From Aliiroseovarius crassostreae (lineage in GTDB: Bacteria; Pseudomonadota; Alphaproteobacteria; Rhodobacterales; Rhodobacteraceae): a stretch of DNA of 64,000 nucleotides. Shown in pieces: positions 35,541 through 44,536 of this stretch; position 1 is the first letter of the stretch; every line of letters begins with the position of its first letter. The translations under genes and the position numbers were made by a program. The DNA is taken from contig NZ_LKBA01000004.1 in the NCBI RefSeq assembly GCF_001307765.1, positions 682,001 to 746,000 on the forward strand. Direction: 5' to 3'. The notes beneath the pieces were generated by a model. The model did no database searches. It saw nothing but the letters and a program-made list of their open reading frames with translations, and was not told the DNA's origin.

Positions 35541-36320
35541 CTACAGGCGGATCGACGAGATCAGCCGGCCGTAATCGGCCTCGTTCCGGTGGCAGGCGCG
35601 ACGATAGGAATAGAACCGGTCTTCATCCGCATAGGTGCAATGGCCCACCCAGATCGCCTGTCCCACACCCGCCGCCTTCAGGCGATGCAGGCCAAAGCCG
35701 GGCAGGTCGAACATCATCCTCTTCTCTTGCCTCGGTATGTCCTGACCCGGTGCAAAGAATTGGCCATAGCTGGGGTCGATGGCGGTGAACCTGTCAAAAA
35801 ACTCCGCCCCGACCTCATAATTGCGCTGGCTGATGCAGGGGCCAATCACGGCGTGGATGCCTTCTCGCGTGGCGCCAAGCGCCTCCATGGCCGCGATCGT
35901 GTTTTCCAACACCCCATCCAGCGCCCCTTTCCACCCGGCATGGGCCGCGCCGATCACCCCCGCCTTGGCGTCGGCAAACAGTACTGGCTGGCAATCCGCG
36001 GTGAGGATGGTCAGGGCAAGTCCGGGTGTTGCGGTCACAAGTGCGTCGGCCTGTGGCTTGTCGCCCACCTGTGCTGCGGTGATTGTGGCCACATCTGCGG
36101 AATGCACCTGAAAAACCCCGCACAGCGCCGCCGGAGCCACCTCCATCGCCGCCGCCACCCGGTCACGGTTGATCTTTACCAGCTCTGATTGGTCCTGACT
36201 GCCCGTGCCACAGTTCAGCCCGCGATACACCCCCGAGGACGCCCCGCCTTTTCGGGTAAAGAACCCATGCCGCAAAGCATCGGAACGCAGCGCGTCGGAA
36301 CTCAGGATTTCCAGCATCAT
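35541..36320 (-). CDS. pgeF: Peptidoglycan editing factor PgeF / polyphenol oxidase family
   Basis: A 259-residue member of the YfiH/PgeF (multicopper polyphenol oxidase-like) family, which in E. coli removes wrongly placed residues from peptidoglycan precursors. Signatures: HGFFTRKGGASSGVYRGLN, the metal-site segment LTADCQPVL, GAAHAGWKGALDG and IGPCISQRNYEV. Third gene of the lgt-midA-pgeF string; 80 bp separate it from midA. Confidence 0.9.
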   Translation of the reverse strand: MMLEILSSDALRSDALRHGFFTRKGGASSGVYRGLNCGTGSQDQSELVKINRDRVAAAMEVAPAALCGVFQVHSADVATITAAQVGDKPQADALVTATPGLALTILTADCQPVLFADAKAGVIGAAHAGWKGALDGVLENTIAAMEALGATREGIHAVIGPCISQRNYEVGAEFFDRFTAIDPSYGQFFAPGQDIPRQEKRMMFDLPGFGLHRLKAAGVGQAIWVGHCTYADEDRFYSYRRACHRNEADYGRLISSIRL

Positions 36321-36400
36321 CAGGTCACCATCGGGTTGGTTCGGGTGGGTGAACGGTCGGATCGGACCGGTCAGGTGAGGTCTGTCGAAATGCCCGGCGC

Positions 36401-37501
36401 TTAGCGCGGTCCGGCAGGGGCCGTTTCCAGCCCCGGCAGCGCCGGTGCACCCGGACGAGTCAGCCCGAGCACTTTGAAGAGCGTCCCCATTTCATCGGGA
36501 TGGGTCAAGCGCCGATGTGCCGAGATATGGCTTTCCAGCGCCTGCCCCTGCATCTTTTCCGCCAGCGCCTGAGCCCGCTCGGTGATCCCAAGCCGTTCCA
36601 GAAACACCCCCTGAGGGGTCAGGAGCGAGTGGGTCAGCGGCGCGGCAAAATGGGCAATACGCTCGAAATCCACATGCGCGGTCAGATCTGCCGCACCCGG
36701 AGCTTCAAGCAATCCGACCGTCTGATGGGCCGAAAGCGCCTGAAGCGTATCCCCCAGCGAACGCCAGTCGCCGTAATCAATCACCAGCGCCACGCCGCCA
36801 TAGGTGTTGATGCGGGTGGCGATCTCTTCAGTGATCGGGCCAAGGGCGGGGCAGATCTCGACAAGATCACCATCGCGGGTATCGTCCAGCCGATGGTCCA
36901 GCATCGCCTGCGGCAAGGGGGCGGTCAGCCCCATGCGCAATGTGCCGTTTTCTTCGCCGACCTGATGTTCGCGCCACATCTTGCCTTCACGGATGAACTG
37001 GCGGATCGGCAAGGCGTCGTAGAACTCGTTGGCGATCAGGAACAGGGGCTGATCTGGCAGGGTCTGGGTCACGTCATGATGGGTGATTGCAGCCGGGGCC
37101 AGCCGGTCCCTCTGGGCTTTCCGCAGCACGGGGGAGGCTTCGACCAGATGCAGGTCAAGCGCCGCGTGGAACCCGGGCACAGCCGCCGTGGCGCGCAGCA
37201 TATCCGCCATCAATGTGCCGCGACCGGGGCCAAGCTCGGCAAGGGTGAAGGGGGCAGGGCGCCCCTGATCCATCCAGACCTGCGCCATGAACAATCCCAG
37301 CATCTCTCCAAACATCTGGCTGATTTCGGGGGCGGTGATGAAATCCCCCTCCTGCCCGAACGGGTTGCGCGTGGCATAGTAGCCGTGGACCGGATGCAGC
37401 AGGCAGTCGCCCATGAACTCGGACAGGGTCATCGGCCCGGTCTTGTTGATGCGCCGCAGCAGAAGGTCAGCCAGCGAGGGGGGGGGCTGGTGTGCGCTCA
37501 T
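36401..37501 (-). CDS. MidA/NDUFAF7-type methyltransferase
   Basis: A 366-residue SAM-dependent methyltransferase of the MidA family (PF02636). Motif I is LAELGPGRGTLMADML near residue 80; NEFYDALPIRQF near 160 and LVIDYGDW near 235 are family hallmarks. Mitochondrial homologs methylate an Arg of a complex I subunit; the bacterial substrate is not established. Its ATG overlaps the lgt stop (ATGA), so the two are translationally coupled. Confidence 0.9.
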   Translation of the reverse strand: MSAHQPPPSLADLLLRRINKTGPMTLSEFMGDCLLHPVHGYYATRNPFGQEGDFITAPEISQMFGEMLGLFMAQVWMDQGRPAPFTLAELGPGRGTLMADMLRATAAVPGFHAALDLHLVEASPVLRKAQRDRLAPAAITHHDVTQTLPDQPLFLIANEFYDALPIRQFIREGKMWREHQVGEENGTLRMGLTAPLPQAMLDHRLDDTRDGDLVEICPALGPITEEIATRINTYGGVALVIDYGDWRSLGDTLQALSAHQTVGLLEAPGAADLTAHVDFERIAHFAAPLTHSLLTPQGVFLERLGITERAQALAEKMQGQALESHISAHRRLTHPDEMGTLFKVLGLTRPGAPALPGLETAPAGPR

Positions 37502-38412
37502 GTGCTCTGGTTCCCGGCAGGCTCCTCGAGCGGGCGGCGAAACGCCCAGATCAGCGTGGCTGCCCCGATCACGATCATCGGCAGGGTCAGGGTCTGCCCC
37601 ATGGTGATGCCATAGTCCCCCAGCCGGATCACGTGACCAAAGGGGTTGTCGGTCGAGATGAACTGCGCATCCGCCAGCCGGAAGAACTCAACCGTGAACC
37701 GCGCCAGCCCGTAGCCCAGAAAAAAACCGCCGGTCAGCGCGCCGGGGCGTTTCAGCCAGCTGGACCTGAAGGCGAGATGCAAAAGAACGGCGGCCAGCAC
37801 GGCCCCTTCAAGGGCCGCTTCGTAAAGCTGGCTTGGATGACGGGCGCAGGCCCCGTTGGCCAGGTTGGCACAGGTCTGCGCGGCCCCGCCTGGGAAGATC
37901 ACCCCCCATGGCAGGTCGGTCGGACGGCCCCACAGCTCGGCATTGATGAAATTGGCAATGCGCACAAGTCCGATCCCAATCGGGGCTGCAATTGCCAGAC
38001 AGTCGGCCACCGATGCCACGGGCAATCCGTGCCGGCGCGACCAGAAAAACACCGCGGTAATCACGCCTAGGAACCCGCCATGAAAAGACATCCCCCCTTG
38101 CCAGACCTTCAGGATCTCCACCGGGTTCGACAGGTAGTAGTCGGGTTGATAAAACAGCACAAAGCCCAGCCGACCGCCGCCAATAATGCCCAGCACGATC
38201 CAGGTGGCCAGATCCTCCAGCTGCGCCCGGTCCATCGGCGGACCGGCCCGCCACAATGCCGGACGTTTCAGCGCCTGGGCGATGATCCACCAGCCAATGG
38301 CAATCCCCACCAGATAGCCCATCGCATACCAGCGCAGAGCAAATGAAATCGGACCAAGCTCGATCATAAAGATCTCGGGCGTGAGGGCGGGGAAGGGGAT
38401 AGCCATAAACAT
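37498..38412 (-). CDS. lgt: Prolipoprotein diacylglyceryl transferase
   Basis: Inner-membrane enzyme that attaches diacylglycerol to the lipobox Cys of prolipoproteins. The 304-residue chain has about seven membrane segments and the Lgt signatures SFHGGFLG, VRIANFINAELWGRPTD and ARHPSQLYEA (catalytic His and Arg residues). ATG at 38412 has AGGA eight bases upstream; the open frame further up adds a non-family stretch. It acts on the several lipoproteins in this window. Diverges from ubiK. Confidence 0.95.
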   Translation of the reverse strand: MFMAIPFPALTPEIFMIELGPISFALRWYAMGYLVGIAIGWWIIAQALKRPALWRAGPPMDRAQLEDLATWIVLGIIGGGRLGFVLFYQPDYYLSNPVEILKVWQGGMSFHGGFLGVITAVFFWSRRHGLPVASVADCLAIAAPIGIGLVRIANFINAELWGRPTDLPWGVIFPGGAAQTCANLANGACARHPSQLYEAALEGAVLAAVLLHLAFRSSWLKRPGALTGGFFLGYGLARFTVEFFRLADAQFISTDNPFGHVIRLGDYGITMGQTLTLPMIVIGAATLIWAFRRPLEEPAGNQST

Positions 38413-38590
38413 GGCCGCATTCCTGACCTGCCCGCCTGCGGGTGTCAATGGGGACATGTCGTGCCCCCTTCAAGACGGTGGAATCCTGCGAGAGTGCATG
38501 CATCACCTTGTCTCCGGCGGCTTTTGTCCCCATATAGCGTTTGTCCCCACATGAAGGGCAATTGCCCCCCAGCCGCCCAAGGAGATCCCG

Positions 38591-38830
38591 ATGCAAAGCC
38601 GCAACAAGATGTTTGATGACCTGTCGCAAATCATGACCAACGCGCTGGGCGTGGCTCAGGGCGCCAAGGATGAGGCCGAAAGCGCGATGAAATCCTGGAT
38701 GGACCGCTGGCTGGCGGATCGTGACCTTGTCACCCGCGAAGAATTTGATGCGGTGCGCGCCATGGCCCAGAAAGCGCGCGAGGAAAACGAGGCGCTCAAG
38801 GCCCGGATCGAGGCGCTGGAAAGCAAGTAA
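38591..38830 (+). CDS. ubiK: UbiK-type ubiquinone biosynthesis accessory factor
   Basis: A 79-residue protein of the BMFP/UbiK family: an N-terminal amphipathic helix (QSRNKMFDDLSQIMTNALG) and a C-terminal coiled coil (LVTREEFDAVRAMAQKAREENEALKARIEALE, quoted in part). UbiK helps the aerobic ubiquinone hydroxylation complex. AAGGAG lies upstream of the ATG. Confidence 0.9.
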   Translation: MQSRNKMFDDLSQIMTNALGVAQGAKDEAESAMKSWMDRWLADRDLVTREEFDAVRAMAQKAREENEALKARIEALESK

Positions 38831-38974
38831 CACCCAAAGCTCGCCGTCTGCCCGCGCCTGGCTCCGTATTTGGGCCGGTGTAAGCCCCCGTGTCAGCTCC
38901 TGTGCCACTCAGGCCGCGCTGCCATTCCCCTCTGGCCCCTCTGGCGGAACCGGCCCCGCTCTCTTTTCCCTGTC

Positions 38975-39044
38975 GCTTTTTCTTGTTTCAAATATCTCGG
39001 GGTGAGGGCCCGCTCTCAGAGCGGGCACGAGGGGCAGCGCCCCT
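38975..39044 (-). repeat. Dispersed intergenic hairpin repeat, copy 5
   Basis: GCTTTTTCTTGTTTCAAATAT, CTCGGGGTGAGG, a GCCCGCTCTC/GAGCGGGC stem, then AGGGGC-AGC-GCCCCT (39029-39043). Same orientation as copies 2 and 4; sits between ubiK and sseB. Confidence 0.75.
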
Positions 39045-39060
39045 GATTGGTTTCAGAGCA

Positions 39061-39130
39061 CAGGCCACCTCAGACAGGCCACCTCAGACGGGCCACCTCA
39101 GACGGGCCACCTCACACAGGCCACTTCAAG
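39061..39130. repeat. 14-bp tandem repeat, five units
   Basis: Units CAGGCCACCTCAGA (twice), CGGGCCACCTCAGA, CGGGCCACCTCACA and CAGGCCACTTCAAG run without gaps. Ends 6 bp before the sseB stop. A candidate variable-number tandem repeat. Confidence 0.85.
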
Positions 39131-39135
39131 CCCGA

Positions 39136-39945
39136 TTACTTCAAAATTGGCGGCTTCTCCGGGTCAGATCCCGGCGCAATTGGTTTCAGCGGTTCAGGCG
39201 TCTCCGGCACCGGCAGGTCAAAGCGCAGCCCATAAGAGACCAGCTTGCGGGCCATCACATCTTCACCTGCAAAAAAACCAACATCCATCTGCCCGGCTTC
39301 GATGCCGGAAAAGGTCAGGGCTTCGTTGGCCGCACCGGCCAGGGCATTTTCGGCACCTTCCGTGGCGTCAATGAACCCAAGCACATGGCCTTTGCGCCCG
39401 TCCGCATAGGTGACCCCCGCCAGACAGGCCATCGCGGCCAGCCCACCTGCCGACGCAAGCTTTGCATCCAGCGCCGTGATCAGCGCCTCGGGGGCGGAGG
39501 GGGCGTGGATCTCAGCCACACGTGCCTCAATCTCTTCCGGGCCGGATTGCAATGTGGTGGCCAGCCACTCCATCGCTTCTGCCGGGATCAGGATGGACGA
39601 GGGGGCGACGGACAGATTGACCCCAAGCCCGATCCCCTGTCCGGCAAGCATCCCGGCAACCACGCGCCCCGGCAGGGCGGCATAGGGGGAGGGCTGGCCG
39701 GTGAAGGCCGAAAGTCGTTCTTCCGTGTCAAAGACAAGTAGATACTTGTCTTTTTCAACCTCAACCACTTCCGGCTCGATCTCCTCATCCTGCCCCGCCA
39801 CTTCTTTGGCCAGCAAAACGAAAAGCTCCCCATCTGCGAGGCGTTCGTAAAACCGCAACCGCACCGCATCATTTTCCAGATCTGCCTGCATGGCGCCGTG
39901 GGCGTGGTCCAATGGGGTTTCGAGGGGAAGGTTGGTGTCGGTCAT
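39136..39945 (-). CDS. SseB family protein
   Basis: A 269-residue SseB-type protein. The N-terminal half fits the SseB domain (LRFYERLADGELFVLLAKE, KYLLVFDTEERLSAFTG, PSSILIPAEAMEWLA). Proteins of this family are poorly defined; E. coli SseB affects serine sensitivity. It follows the uracil-DNA glycosylase gene by 9 bp on the same strand, so the two are probably cotranscribed. Confidence 0.8.
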   Translation of the reverse strand: MTDTNLPLETPLDHAHGAMQADLENDAVRLRFYERLADGELFVLLAKEVAGQDEEIEPEVVEVEKDKYLLVFDTEERLSAFTGQPSPYAALPGRVVAGMLAGQGIGLGVNLSVAPSSILIPAEAMEWLATTLQSGPEEIEARVAEIHAPSAPEALITALDAKLASAGGLAAMACLAGVTYADGRKGHVLGFIDATEGAENALAGAANEALTFSGIEAGQMDVGFFAGEDVMARKLVSYGLRFDLPVPETPEPLKPIAPGSDPEKPPILK

Positions 39946-39954
39946 GTCAGTCGC

Positions 39955-40581
39955 CTATCTGTCGTCGGGGTGTGCCTCGTTCAGCACGGCTTTGATCCGG
40001 GCGCGCAGCGCGGGCAAAAGCTCGGCGTCGAACCACGGGTGCTTCTTCAACCAACCCGTATTGCGCCAGGACGGATGAGGCAAGGGAAAGCAGTGCGGGG
40101 CATGGTCGCGCCAGCCCTGGACGCGCTCGGTCACGCTGGATGTCCCGCCAAGATAGGCTTTTTGCGCATATCCCCCCACCAGCAGGGTCAGCGGCACCGC
40201 ACCGAGCGCCTGATCCACCTTCGCCTTCCAGGTTCGGGCGCAGATTGCTGGCGGCGGCAGGTCGGCGCCTTTTGCAGAGTAGCCGGGAAAGCAGAACCCC
40301 ATTGGGGTGATGGCAATGCGGCGCTGATCATAAAAGACCTCGCGTCCCAGCCCCATCCAATGGCGCAGCCGATCACCGGACGGGTCGTCAAACGGGAGGC
40401 CCGACTGATGAACCCGCATTCCGGGGGCCTGGCCTATGATGCGAATGCGCACGCCTGGCTGAAACCAGACCACCGGCCGGGGGGCGTGGTTGGTTTGGGT
40501 GGCGGCAAACCGATCCCGGCAGAGTGTGCAGGCAGACAGCTCGTGGATCAGAGAGGTGATGTCGGTGGCGGGGTCGGGCAT
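39955..40581 (-). CDS. Uracil-DNA glycosylase family protein
   Basis: A 208-residue UDG-superfamily protein. It carries the catalytic-loop motif IIGQAPGMRVHQSGLPFDDP and the second motif LPHPSWRN, with a CTLCRDRF cysteine pair near the N-terminus. Removes uracil or a related base from DNA by family inference. Start is uncertain: ATG at 40581 matches the family length, but an in-frame ATG at 40638 exists and neither has a strong ribosome site. Divergent from the ArsR gene. Confidence 0.75.
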   Translation of the reverse strand: MPDPATDITSLIHELSACTLCRDRFAATQTNHAPRPVVWFQPGVRIRIIGQAPGMRVHQSGLPFDDPSGDRLRHWMGLGREVFYDQRRIAITPMGFCFPGYSAKGADLPPPAICARTWKAKVDQALGAVPLTLLVGGYAQKAYLGGTSSVTERVQGWRDHAPHCFPLPHPSWRNTGWLKKHPWFDAELLPALRARIKAVLNEAHPDDR

Positions 40582-40755
40582 CTTTTGCGGCGCTGTTGTA
40601 GAAATTGGGGGGCGGAGTGGGAACAGGGTAGGGGGCATTGGCGCCAAGACCAAGGGAGATATGTAAGCGTTTCCATATCGCGCTGTTGCCACGGAACGTG
40701 GGGGCGCTTTATTTCGAGACTTGTGAAAATATCTCTTGCGCAAAGACATAATTTC

Positions 40756-40772
40756 AATATTTCTAAAAATAT
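40756..40772. promoter_or_regulatory. Operator candidate overlapping the arsR start
   Basis: ATATTT-CTAA-AAATAT inverted repeat in AT-rich DNA (40757-40772) overlapping the ATG at 40771. Position and symmetry fit an ArsR autorepression site; no other evidence. Confidence 0.45.
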
Positions 40773-41130
40773 GAAAATAGATGCCCCCACCCTCTGCCCG
40801 CTTTCGCCCCCCGTCGCCGCGTCCCAATTTGCGGCTCTGGGCTCAGAACAACGCCTGTCCGTGTTGCGCATTCTGGTCCGCGCGGGGGGCGCCGGCCTGA
40901 CCATCGGCACATTGGGGGAACGGTCCGGCGTGACCGGGTCAACCCTGACCCACCACATGAAGATCCTTGCCGCCGCCGGGTTGGTGACGCAGGTGAAACA
41001 GGGCCGATCGATCATCTGCGCGGCCGCTGATTATGAGGTGATGCGGGCCCTGTCGCAGTATCTGTTGTCGGAATGCTGCGCAGATTGCGAGGATGAGAAG
41101 AGCGACGATGAGAAGAGGGAAAGAGACTGA
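40771..41130 (+). CDS. ArsR-family repressor with C-terminal cysteine pair
   Basis: A 119-residue winged-helix repressor (FAALGSEQRLSVLRILVRAG, recognition helix region GVTGSTLTHHMKILAAAGLV). It has Cys83, a vicinal Cys102-Cys103 pair and Cys106 near the C-terminus, an arrangement like known trivalent-arsenic and methylarsenite-responsive ArsR proteins. The next gene, starting 3 bp after the stop, encodes an ArsP-type permease, which supports an organoarsenical or metalloid trigger. ATG overlaps an inverted repeat that may be its operator. Confidence 0.82.
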   Translation: MKIDAPTLCPLSPPVAASQFAALGSEQRLSVLRILVRAGGAGLTIGTLGERSGVTGSTLTHHMKILAAAGLVTQVKQGRSIICAAADYEVMRALSQYLLSECCADCEDEKSDDEKRERD

Positions 41131-41133
41131 GCC

Positions 41134-42180
41134 ATGACAGATATCCCTGCAACGGCCCCGCGCAAGTGGAAACTGGACGGCGCCCTGCTGGCGTCAGCCC
41201 TGATCCCTGTCATGCTCTGGTTCATCGCCCCGGGTGACATCTGGCCAACCCTCACCTTTGCGTTTGGCGCGCTGGCCCATACGGCCCCCTTCATCCTGTT
41301 TGCCATTCTGGCCGTGGCCTATCTGAAAGCCACAAATGCCGAAACGCTTCTGGCGCGGGCTTTTGAAGGGCGAGAGACCCGGATGATTGTGCTGGCGGCC
41401 CTGTTCGGCGGGATCTCGCCTTTCTGTTCATGCGAAGTGATCCCCTTTATCGCCGCCATGCTGGCCGTGGGCGCGCCGCTTTCCGCGGTCATGGCCTTCT
41501 GGCTGGCCTCGCCGCTGATGGACCCGGCAATGTTTGCCATTACCGCAGGCACGCTGGGGGTGGAGTTCGCGCTGGCCAAGGGGCTTGCCGCCGTGATGAT
41601 CGGCTTGATGGGCGGTTTTTCGGTCAAGGCGCTGGCCGGGTCCTTCCTGTTTGCGGATCCGTTGAAAAACGCGCCGGTGAAAAGCTGTTGTTCGTCGGGC
41701 TGCGGGGCGGGGGAGGAGGTCTCTCCTCTGTCCGGCGCAATCAACTGGCGTTTCTGGCAAGAGGCGGACCGGCGGGCGGTTTTCCGCACCACCGCCGGTG
41801 AGAACGCTTTTTTCCTCGGAAAATGGTTGCTGCTGGCCTATCTGATCGAAGCCCTGATGCTGAAATATATCCCCGCAGACTGGGTGGCCCAGGTTCTGGG
41901 CGGCGAGGGGATCGGACCAATCCTGTTGGGCGCTTTTGTTGGGGCACCGGCCTATCTCAACGGGTATGCCGCGGTGCCGATGGTTGAGGCGCTGCTGGCG
42001 CAGGGGATGAGCCAGGGGGCTGCGATGTCTTTTGTCATCGCAGGTGGCGTCAGCTGCATCCCCGCGGCCGTGGCTGTCTGGGCCCTGGTGAAACCGCGTG
42101 TCTTTGTCGCATATTTGGCGCTGGCTGTCGTTGGCGCGGTCCTTGCCGGTCTTGGCTGGAATATGGTTGCCCCGATCTGA
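41134..42180 (+). CDS. ArsP-like permease (PF03773 type)
   Basis: A 348-residue inner-membrane permease with about eight to ten helices. It contains FGGISPFCSCEVIPFIAAML, the SPxCSC-type motif of ArsP_1 permeases, and a central cytoplasmic loop around residues 184-192 with three Cys (KSCCSSGCG). ArsP proteins export trivalent methylarsenite. Cotranscribed with the ArsR gene 3 bp upstream. Substrate inferred; other PF03773 permeases have unknown substrates. Confidence 0.75.
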   Translation: MTDIPATAPRKWKLDGALLASALIPVMLWFIAPGDIWPTLTFAFGALAHTAPFILFAILAVAYLKATNAETLLARAFEGRETRMIVLAALFGGISPFCSCEVIPFIAAMLAVGAPLSAVMAFWLASPLMDPAMFAITAGTLGVEFALAKGLAAVMIGLMGGFSVKALAGSFLFADPLKNAPVKSCCSSGCGAGEEVSPLSGAINWRFWQEADRRAVFRTTAGENAFFLGKWLLLAYLIEALMLKYIPADWVAQVLGGEGIGPILLGAFVGAPAYLNGYAAVPMVEALLAQGMSQGAAMSFVIAGGVSCIPAAVAVWALVKPRVFVAYLALAVVGAVLAGLGWNMVAPI

Positions 42181-42323
42181 CACGGGTCCGATTTCCGGGG
42201 GCCTTGGAGAGGGCACCATTGAGAAACGGGCCTCTTTGCATTATTTCGGAAGGATAATGGAAGAAAGCAGGCTGGCTGCCGTCTGGGGCTACCGGTCTGT
42301 TTTAATAAAAAACGGGGTAAACC

Positions 42324-43646
42324 ATGTATCGTGTGTGGAATTTCATCACGACCTATTCGGTGCTGCTGATCAGCGGCGCGCTGCTGGCCTTGGTCTGGGC
42401 CAATACCAATGCAAGTTCCTACCATCACTTTGTTGAATATCCTCTGTGGTTCAACGACTGGGTTGGTGTGGACATACCCTACTGGAAAAAGTCGTTTGGC
42501 GAGGAATATGCCAAGTATTTCCAATATGGGGATGCGGGCAAGGTGGTGACACTCCACTATCTGGTCAATGACATGCTCATGGCGATGTTCTTTGCCATTG
42601 CGGGGAAAGAGGTATGGGAGGCGGTGATCCTCAAAAACGGCTCGCTGCGCGGCAAGAAAGCGGCCACGCCACTGGTGGCCACCGCAGGCGGGATGCTGGG
42701 GCCGATTGCGGTCTATCTGGGGATCGCGCTGCTGCTGGGGTCGAGCACCTTTGACGCGGTGGCGCGCGGCTGGGCCATTCCCACCGCAACCGATATCGCG
42801 TTTTCCTATCTTGTGGGGCGTCTGGTCTTTGGGGCAGGTCACCCGGCCGTGCGTTTCCTGCTGCTGCTGGCGATTGCCGATGATGCGGCGGGGCTGATCA
42901 TCCTGGCGATCTTCTACCCTTCGGGCGAACTGGCCCCGGAATGGCTGCTTCTGTCCGTGGCGGCATCTGTGCTGGCCTTTGTCGTGTTCAACTGGCTGCC
43001 GCGCAAGATGGATGGGGGCGACGAGGCGCGACGCCGCTCGACCTGGGTGCGCAAGAACCTGGGATGGCTGCCCTACGCACTTGCCGGTTGCGCCAGCTGG
43101 TACGGGTTTGCACAGGCGGGCATTCACCCCGCGCTGGGCCTGTTGCCGGTCATTCCTGCCATTCCCCATGCTGACCGCGCCTTCGGGATCTTCTCGGACG
43201 CCGAGAGATACCTCAAGGACACGCTCAACCAGATGGAGCACGCGATGGCCGGGCCGGTTGAAGTGGTGCTGTTCTTCTTCGGCCTTCTGAATGCCGGGGT
43301 CGAGTTCAATGCCATTTCCGAGGCCACCTGGCTGGTGCTTGCCGGGCTGATCATCGGAAAGCCGGTGGGGATCTTGCTCTTTGGCTGGCTTGCCGCCTAT
43401 CCGATGCGGCTGGGCCTGCCTGCAGGAATGCGCACAATGGATCTGGTGGTGGTGGGGTTTGTCTCGGCCATCGGCTTTACCGTCTCGCTTTTCGTGGCCT
43501 CCGTCGCCTTCCCGGCTGGGGCGGTGCAGGACGCCGCCAAGATGGGCGCCCTGTTCAGTTTCGGCGCTGTTTTCCTGTCATTTGCTGCGGGAAAACTGTT
43601 GAGCGTTCAGAAACAACACAGCGAAGAAGAGGCGCATGCGCACTGA
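42324..43646 (+). CDS. nhaA: Na+/H+ antiporter NhaA (second copy)
   Basis: A 440-residue NhaA. Ion-site aspartates in LAIADDAAGLIILAIFY, N-terminal LLALVWANTNAS and VNDMLMAMFFAIAGKEVWE. It is longer than the first copy because of an extra loop (residues 40-75, WFNDWVGVDIPYWKK...) and differs substantially, so it is not a recent duplicate. The 143-bp leader (42181-42323) contains an A/T-rich run TTTTAATAAAAAA before the ribosome site GGGG; lithium riboswitches (nhaA-I/nhaA-II) are known before some nhaA genes and should be checked. A terminator follows. Confidence 0.9.
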   Translation: MYRVWNFITTYSVLLISGALLALVWANTNASSYHHFVEYPLWFNDWVGVDIPYWKKSFGEEYAKYFQYGDAGKVVTLHYLVNDMLMAMFFAIAGKEVWEAVILKNGSLRGKKAATPLVATAGGMLGPIAVYLGIALLLGSSTFDAVARGWAIPTATDIAFSYLVGRLVFGAGHPAVRFLLLLAIADDAAGLIILAIFYPSGELAPEWLLLSVAASVLAFVVFNWLPRKMDGGDEARRRSTWVRKNLGWLPYALAGCASWYGFAQAGIHPALGLLPVIPAIPHADRAFGIFSDAERYLKDTLNQMEHAMAGPVEVVLFFFGLLNAGVEFNAISEATWLVLAGLIIGKPVGILLFGWLAAYPMRLGLPAGMRTMDLVVVGFVSAIGFTVSLFVASVAFPAGAVQDAAKMGALFSFGAVFLSFAAGKLLSVQKQHSEEEAHAH

Positions 43647-43696
43647 TTGTTGCGCAATTCGGGGGGAACCCCCTCGGAGTTTATTGAAAAAACACA

Positions 43697-43733
43697 CCAA
43701 ACCGGAGGGAACTTCGGTTTGGTTTTCGTTTTG
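43697..43733 (+). terminator. Rho-independent terminator after the second nhaA
   Basis: CCAAACCG (43697-43704) pairs with CGGTTTGG (43715-43722), followed by TTTTCGTTTT. Starts 51 bp after the nhaA stop. Confidence 0.88.
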
Positions 43734-43876
43734 AGATTGTCTTTTTATGGCTCCCTCAGACATAATGTTGCCTAAATGGGGCGCTATAGGTCCTTGTTAA
43801 CCAAGCGCGTGTTAAAAGCGCAGAAAGCCGGTCATCAATAGGCGGCAGGCAAGTCAGCAGTGATCGGGGCGTGTGC

Positions 43877-44536
43877 ATGCTCGAGTTCGTAAATGTCAGC
43901 AAGTCCTTCTGGACCGGGGAAAGGCGCAAGGTGATCCTTGAGAAAGCCTCGTTCCGGGTTGAACTGGGCAATTCGCTCGGCATCCTTGCACGCAATGGCA
44001 CCGGGAAAACCACGCTGATCAACATGATGTGTGGGTTGGAAAAACCGGATGAGGGCGACATCATCCGCAATTGCCGTATCTCTTTCCCGCTGGGCTTCAT
44101 GGGCGGTGTGGTCAGCAAGCTTTCCGCAAAGGAAAACGCGCGTTACGTGGCCCAGATCTATGGGCTGGATCCGGATTATATCGAAGCGTTTACCCGCTGG
44201 CTGTGCGGGTTGGAGGAGTATTATGATTTCCCCCTCGGCACCTATTCCTCGGGGATGAAATCGCGGTTTACGTTCTCGCTGCTGCTGGCACTGGATTTCG
44301 ACATCTACCTGATTGACGAGGGGATGCCGCAGACCACCGATGCCGAGTTCAACCGCAAAGCGGGGGATGTTCTGGCGGAACGGCTGAAAAACTCCACCGT
44401 CATTATCGTGTCGCACCAGGCGAAGACGATCGAAAAATTCTGCCGCTCAGCCGCCGTGCTGCGTGATGGCCAGTTCTACATGTTTGATACCTTGGAAGAG
44501 GCGAAGCAACTTTATGACTACGAAACCCAAGGCTAA
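43877..44536 (+). CDS. KpsT-like capsule export ABC ATPase
   Basis: A 219-residue ABC ATPase of the KpsT/RkpS capsular polysaccharide type. Walker A is GILARNGTGKTT (Lys44), the signature is YSSGMKSR (residues 123-130) and Walker B IYLIDEG near 145, then the H-loop region VIIVSHQ. Chosen start ATG at 43877 gives MLEFVNVSKSF; GTG at 43871 is possible. The partner permease KpsM is not adjacent or elsewhere in the window. Its stop overlaps the next gene by 23 bp. Confidence 0.88.
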   Translation: MLEFVNVSKSFWTGERRKVILEKASFRVELGNSLGILARNGTGKTTLINMMCGLEKPDEGDIIRNCRISFPLGFMGGVVSKLSAKENARYVAQIYGLDPDYIEAFTRWLCGLEEYYDFPLGTYSSGMKSRFTFSLLLALDFDIYLIDEGMPQTTDAEFNRKAGDVLAERLKNSTVIIVSHQAKTIEKFCRSAAVLRDGQFYMFDTLEEAKQLYDYETQG

